Source: Pleurotus djamor (taxonomy: Eukaryota; Basidiomycota; Agaricomycetes; Agaricales; Pleurotaceae). From it: a stretch of 23,830 nucleotides of DNA. The translations under genes and the position numbers were made by a program. The notes under the pieces were generated by a model, which saw only the letters and a list, made by a program, of their open reading frames with translations, was not told the origin of the DNA and made no database searches. Numbering within the stretch: position 1 is the first letter of the stretch; each line of letters begins with the position of its first letter. The stretch is from assembly GCA_029747585.1 (NCBI GenBank), contig JAPEVF010000690.1, positions 1 through 23,830 on the forward strand, read 5' to 3'. Below, piece by piece: positions 21,546 through 23,830 of this stretch.

Positions 21546-21640
21546 AAAAAGTTCACCAGCCAAGATTCGAACTAAGAGCGTCAAGTTTGGAGGGGCCAAA
21601 CTGTCACACTAAACCGTTAAGCTAGAGTTTCTACATTGAT
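21546..21640 (-). ncRNA. tRNA-like Pol III unit (tRNA pseudogene or SINE head)
   Basis: On the minus strand: an A-box-like TAGCTTAACGG (21614-21624), a strong hairpin AGTTTGG-CCCCT-CCAAACT (21584-21602) where the anticodon arm would be, a B-box-like AGTTCGAATCT (21563-21573) and a T5 run (21546-21550) usable as a Pol III terminator. The 5' and 3' acceptor strands do not pair, the anticodon loop lacks the U33 position, and the T stem has a mismatch, so it does not fold as a functional tRNA. A tRNA-derived SINE or tRNA relic is the best explanation. Confidence 0.5.
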
Positions 21641-22315
21641 GATCTTCAACTTAGGCCATATATTATATGCGGCGCTAACAGGAACAGGGAGATCCACGGG
21701 CGAAGGAGGGTCAGAGTTGCAGCGCAGTACGGTGGATGTAGCGAGCATCCTGGAAAAGAGAGATCCCCGGAGATGAAGGGACAGTGAAGAGAAGGGCGAA
21801 ATGTGAAGACAAGACATCGTGCCGGTCGAAAGGGAATGTTCAGACAATTCGAGCGGATCGGGGACGTCTCAGGTACGTCTGAAGCGTGAACGACGGCGTC
21901 AACTTGAGAGTGAGACGACTGTTACTGTGTTCGGATTCGATGAGAGCGGCTAGAAGTGATGTCCGAAGACGGATAAACGAGGTAGAGGGGGCGAACCATC
22001 CTAGGGAATCGTTGCAGAGCAGCCAAAACCCTTCCCGCGAGAAAAAGGCTGACTTCCACAGTCCGTGTCGGTTTGTTCAAGTTGGTGGAAGAGGGACAGA
22101 TCTTACAAACGGCATTATTGTCAGAAACATCTCAAATGGAATGATGTCTTTTGAATGCCGAACCCACTGGCAGTATTATCCCATAATTTCCCTCTCATCC
22201 ACTCATTCCCCAGGCGTTGAGGCTATCGACGCAGCGTTAAGAGAGCGTGGACGTATCTACTTGATCATGACGGGATGATATCGAAGACGTCTCAAGGATG
22301 TTCGGCCGCATCGAT
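21641..22315. other. Intergenic stretch without a supported gene
   Basis: Two frames, 21886-22278 (+, 130 codons, GTG-initiated) and 21617-21847 (-, 76 codons, with ATG), lack recognisable content. The minus frame runs into the tRNA-like unit. Confidence 0.35.
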
Positions 22316-23079
22316 CTAGGAATCCTCTGAAGCTGTGAGAACAAAACAACAAACCACCCCATGACCATCTAGTTGGAAATTTTGGAGATGGCGGTGTGGA
22401 TGGGGGTCAAGGATGGTTGCTTTCATCGCATGCGGGGGATATGCGATACCGGGTGCTGCGTGAAAAGGTCCTCGGACAAGCGGTGAGCATGGTTGAGATG
22501 ATAAATAGGTTGAGGGTGAGTGAGATTTGAGCACGGGCTGGCCGCGAAATTCGTTGCCTTCGAACTTGTTGCCCAAGAACTTGCGATCAAACGGCGTTGA
22601 TGGGGCGGGAGAGAATGAGGGATTTGTTGAGGAGGGTGACGGAGACCCCAGTTGCGGTGGATGGATATGCGAACGTTTCGATAGTCGGTTGCGCAGTCGA
22701 GGCTGGTCGACTCGTCGAGTAGACGGTTGGGCAACGTCCATGGGCAAAGGCAGCGTCCCTGAGCTCTGTCTTCCATACCTAAAGGTCTCCCCGCACCCAA
22801 CCTCTTGATCCCATTCCCAAGCCCTCCTCAACGTCTTCGATCTAAATGCGGACCCGCGAGTCAAGGAAGCACGATGGTTGTTGTTGGGAGGCATAAAGGG
22901 GATATACCAGGCCACGAACATGGGGAAGTAGGGCGACAAGACAGCGATTCCAGTCTGTTTCAATCGCAAAACGGTAGCTCTGTGTAAACCACAGGGGTGG
23001 AGAGATGTTGGCGGGACGAAGGAAGAAGACGATCGATGATCCAGACATTCAGCTCGTTGAACCTGGACATCTTGAGCAT
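22316..23079 (-). CDS. Hypothetical protein, Pro/Ser-rich C-terminus (242 aa)
   Basis: Exons 22990-23079 and 22316-22954, joined by removing a 35-bp intron (GTTTAC...AAACAG, phase 0). The ATG at 23077-23079 (another in frame at 23070) opens with MLKMSRFNELNVWIIDRLLP; the longer open frame upstream of the intron has no ATG, which supports the spliced model. After the junction comes a hydrophobic segment (GIAVLSPYFPMFVAWYIPF, about residues 32-50) that could be a membrane helix, then a basic region (SAFRSKTLRRAWEWDQE) and a long Pro/Ser-rich tail, probably disordered. I do not recognise the family. The intron is unusually short, so the structure is uncertain. It is divergent from the next gene, with 197 bp between start codons. 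Confidence 0.45.
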
Positions 23080-23276
23080 CGTCTTGAGTGATATAAGGAT
23101 CTGAGCTCAAGATCAGAAGGGGTATGAGTGTGTCGTGTGTGGAAACGACGACACTAACGACATTGCAAATAAGCGCCCGCCAAGTTCACCCTTCCACCAC
23201 TCCCTCCTGTTTGATTGAACAAGGCGAGTTGACCTTCCGGTGACAAACGGATCTACAAGCCCTAGACAAACCAGAA
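23080..23276. promoter_or_regulatory. Shared divergent promoter region
   Basis: 197 bp between the start codons of two head-to-head gene models. Contains a CT-rich stretch (CCCTTCCACCACTCCCTCC at about 23188-23206) but no clear TATA box. A bidirectional promoter is inferred from layout only. Confidence 0.35.
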
Positions 23277-23830
23277 AGTGAGGCTCTCCGTTCCCACTAG
23301 CGTGTATCTGACTGACAGTTGTTCATCACAGTGACGCGTGTCGTCAAGTCCAAACCGCAGGGAGCAGACTCATTGAGAGCTGGACGAAGTCTGCGAAGAT
23401 TCTACTCGAAACTATACATGCGTCGTCACCTCGAAATCGGGAACAGGATGGCGAAACAGATACTTTTGACGGCGATCTCAAGACACGAAGCGATGTTCGA
23501 AGACGTCCAGTTTGTTGCTCTACTGTGAGTACTCAGGTTTTTGCGCTCGGTTACGACCCTCATTGCTGTAGTGAGCCCAAGAGCAAGGAACATAAGCACA
23601 CCACAATCCGCGCATACGGGAGGGATGGATGGATGTGTTTGACAATTCATCTCCGCGATCGCGCATCTCACGACGAGGTCTGGCCATACAGTTCGGAAGA
23701 AAGGGACAGGTGGCAGAGGCTTGGGGATAAGCCTATTCGATTGTTTTTTGAGTTAGCAGAGTTCGGTAAGCAGTTTCCTCTGTGCAGACGTCTATTTCTT
23801 ATGCAGAACTCAGTTCCGGTATGTTGATCG
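23277..23830 (+). CDS. Hypothetical protein, 3' end outside the window, split start codon
   Basis: Exons 23277 (A only of the ATG), 23332-23524 and 23572 to about 23818. Introns of 54 bp (GTGAGG...ATCACAG, with a CTGAC branch-like site) and 47 bp (GTGAGT...GCTGTAG). Across the second intron the frame continues FEDVQFVALL|EPKSKEHKHTT. In the frame entering exon 2, a TGA lies upstream in the first exon and the only ATG is the one created by joining A to TG, so the initiator appears to be split by the intron. The protein starts MTRVVKSKPQG, then a basic helix (GRSLRRFYSKLYMRRHLEIG), a helical part (AKQILLTAISRHEAMF), and WMCLTIHLRDRASHDEVW. The last visible exon ends at a GTATGT donor; otherwise a TGA at 23825 would end it. 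Family not recognised. Confidence 0.5.

Noticed and set aside
21546..21640. Functional tRNA gene
   Set aside because: Acceptor stem does not pair, the anticodon loop lacks U33 and the T stem has a mismatch.
21886..22278. 130-codon plus-strand open frame
   Set aside because: Starts at GTG rather than ATG, has no recognisable motif and no supported exon joins.
1..23830. CRISPR array, biosynthetic cluster or bacterial-type defence system
   Set aside because: No regular repeat-spacer array; no NRPS, PKS or terpene synthase domain; introns throughout show a eukaryotic nuclear locus.

Overview
The window looks like nuclear DNA from a basidiomycete fungus, probably an Agaricomycete. Genes are cut by many short GT-AG introns (about 35-80 bp). 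Three genes resemble the F-box/LRR-like proteins that are highly expanded in mushroom-forming fungi, and the left edge carries a fungal multi-exon cytochrome P450. All assignments come from reading translated frames and splice signals by eye; no database search was possible.

Layout. 1-1940 (+): decayed, multi-exon cytochrome P450 with frameshifts, stops and no C-terminal tail. 2005-3852 (-): F-box-like protein, tail-to-tail with the P450. 3853-about 10150: long gene-poor stretch with only weak gene-like fragments, two of them resembling basidiomycete multi-pass membrane proteins. 10155-11200 (-): disrupted, unrecognised gene. 11655-13114 (+): F-box/LRR-like protein with one intron. 13245-15102 (-): another F-box-like protein, whose start codon appears to be alone on the first exon. 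15604-16552 (-): four-exon coiled-coil protein with a 63-bp tandem repeat. 16948-17855 (-): five-exon C2-domain protein including a 14-nt exon. 18300-20700: gene-poor, with a possible transposase-like remnant and a short unidentified fragment. 20760-21640: AT-rich repeats beside a tRNA-like Pol III unit (-). 22316-23079 (-) and 23277-right edge (+): a divergent pair of unrecognised genes, the second with a start codon apparently split by an intron.

The best-resolved models are the C2 gene, the coiled-coil gene and the two spliced F-box genes, because removing the predicted introns gives one continuous frame in each case. F-box proteins usually act as substrate adaptors of SCF ubiquitin ligases; C2 domains usually bind membranes or proteins. 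I see no evidence that these genes form one pathway. The mixture of intact F-box genes, a dead P450 and decayed fragments looks like a fast-evolving accessory region rather than a biosynthetic cluster or a defined new system.
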